A DNA stretch of 7,094 bases, from the NCBI GenBank assembly GCA_026990615.1, contig JALXDB010000152.1:1-7094 (forward strand), given 5' to 3'. Each line of letters begins with the position of its first letter. Within the stretch, counting starts at the first letter, position 1. The position numbers and the translations under genes were made by a program. This stretch comes from Spirochaetota bacterium (GTDB lineage: Bacteria; Spirochaetota; B62-G9). This document shows positions 6,860-7,094 of this stretch, piece by piece. The notes below the pieces were generated by a model. The model was not told where the DNA came from and ran no database searches. It saw nothing but the letters and a program-made list of their open reading frames with translations.

Positions 6860-7094
6860 GTGAAAATATCAGAATTGAAATCCGGAAAACCGTTTAAATT
6901 TAAAGCCTTTACCCTCGTTGAGGTTTTAATAGCGATTGTGATAGTTTCGATAGCCCTTGTTGCCCTTTACAGATCCAACATATCAAGTTTTAGATATGAA
7001 AAGAGAGCATCTGACCTTACCTATGGAGTTATGGCTGCTAATTATCTGATGAAAAAGACCCTTATGGATAGGTTTCCCGCTGCTAAAATTGAGG
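6860..7094 (+). CDS. Type IV prepilin / type II secretion pseudopilin (GspI-like), N-terminal part, cut by the right edge
   Basis: The visible 78 residues carry a prepilin N-terminus: a short basic leader (1-16, ending KFKA), then FTLVE (17-21) and a hydrophobic helix to about residue 36. Prepilin peptidase would cut between Ala16 and Phe17 and methylate the Phe. The glutamate at mature position 5, needed for pilin assembly, is present. The residue before the cut is Ala rather than the usual Gly. The following helix (RASDLTYGVMAANYLMKKTLMDRF) recalls the minor pseudopilin GspI and PilV-like proteins, but the C-terminal part that would separate these is outside the window. The GTG start is chosen because an in-frame TAG (6854-6856) excludes anything longer, a GAGG Shine-Dalgarno (6848-6851) lies eight bases upstream, and the next in-frame ATG lies past the signature. 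Expected partners such as other gsp or pil genes would lie to the right. Confidence 0.85.
   Translation, partial: MKISELKSGKPFKFKAFTLVEVLIAIVIVSIALVALYRSNISSFRYEKRASDLTYGVMAANYLMKKTLMDRFPAAKIE

Noticed and set aside
6846..6863. Five-codon frame ATG AGG TTT AGT TTG TGA whose stop overlaps the GTG start of the pseudopilin
   Set aside because: The overlap could suggest a coupled leader peptide, but the same bases form the Shine-Dalgarno of the real gene and there is no ribosome-binding site before the ATG; chance is the simpler reading.

Overview
The window reads as part of a spirochaete chromosome. The strongest evidence is the partial gene on the minus strand at the left edge. Its first 292 codons match my memory of the Treponema cytoplasmic filament protein CfpA along almost their whole length, and CfpA is known only from spirochaetes. 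The DNA is moderately AT-rich and the intergenic stretches are very AT-rich. I cannot name the genus.

Layout from left to right. (1) Positions 1-878, minus: N-terminal part of cfpA, running off the left edge. (2) 879-1066: AT-rich leader and promoter region for cfpA. (3) 1067-3715, minus: an 882-residue protein with a large unrecognised cytoplasmic part, one membrane helix and a periplasmic LysM-type C-terminus. (4) 3716-3799: short divergent intergenic region with a good minus-strand promoter whose -10 box lies inside a 17-bp inverted repeat. (5) 3800-4849, plus: a GlgC/GlgD-like left-handed beta-helix protein that lacks the nucleotide-binding N-terminus of ADP-glucose pyrophosphorylase. (6) 4850-4990: convergent intergenic region with an imperfect duplication of the 3' end of the next gene and a hairpin. 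(7) 4991-6700, minus: a fusion of prephenate dehydratase, ACT domain and class I-beta DAHP synthase. (8) 6701-6859: divergent intergenic region with a perfect 16-bp palindrome. (9) 6860-7094, plus: start of a type IV prepilin or type II secretion pseudopilin gene, cut by the right edge.

How the genes may work together. cfpA and the LysM protein gene are co-directional neighbours, but cfpA has its own promoter. A protein with about 640 residues in the cytoplasm and a wall-binding domain in the periplasm, encoded beside the cytoplasmic filament gene, is a candidate link between filament and cell wall. That is inference from position and topology. The fusion enzyme would join the first committed step of the shikimate pathway to the prephenate-to-phenylpyruvate step of phenylalanine synthesis, with one ACT domain between them. 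The GlgD-like protein and the pseudopilin show no evident link to their neighbours. I found no tRNA, rRNA, CRISPR array or insertion sequence. No stretch longer than 300 bases lacks a gene.
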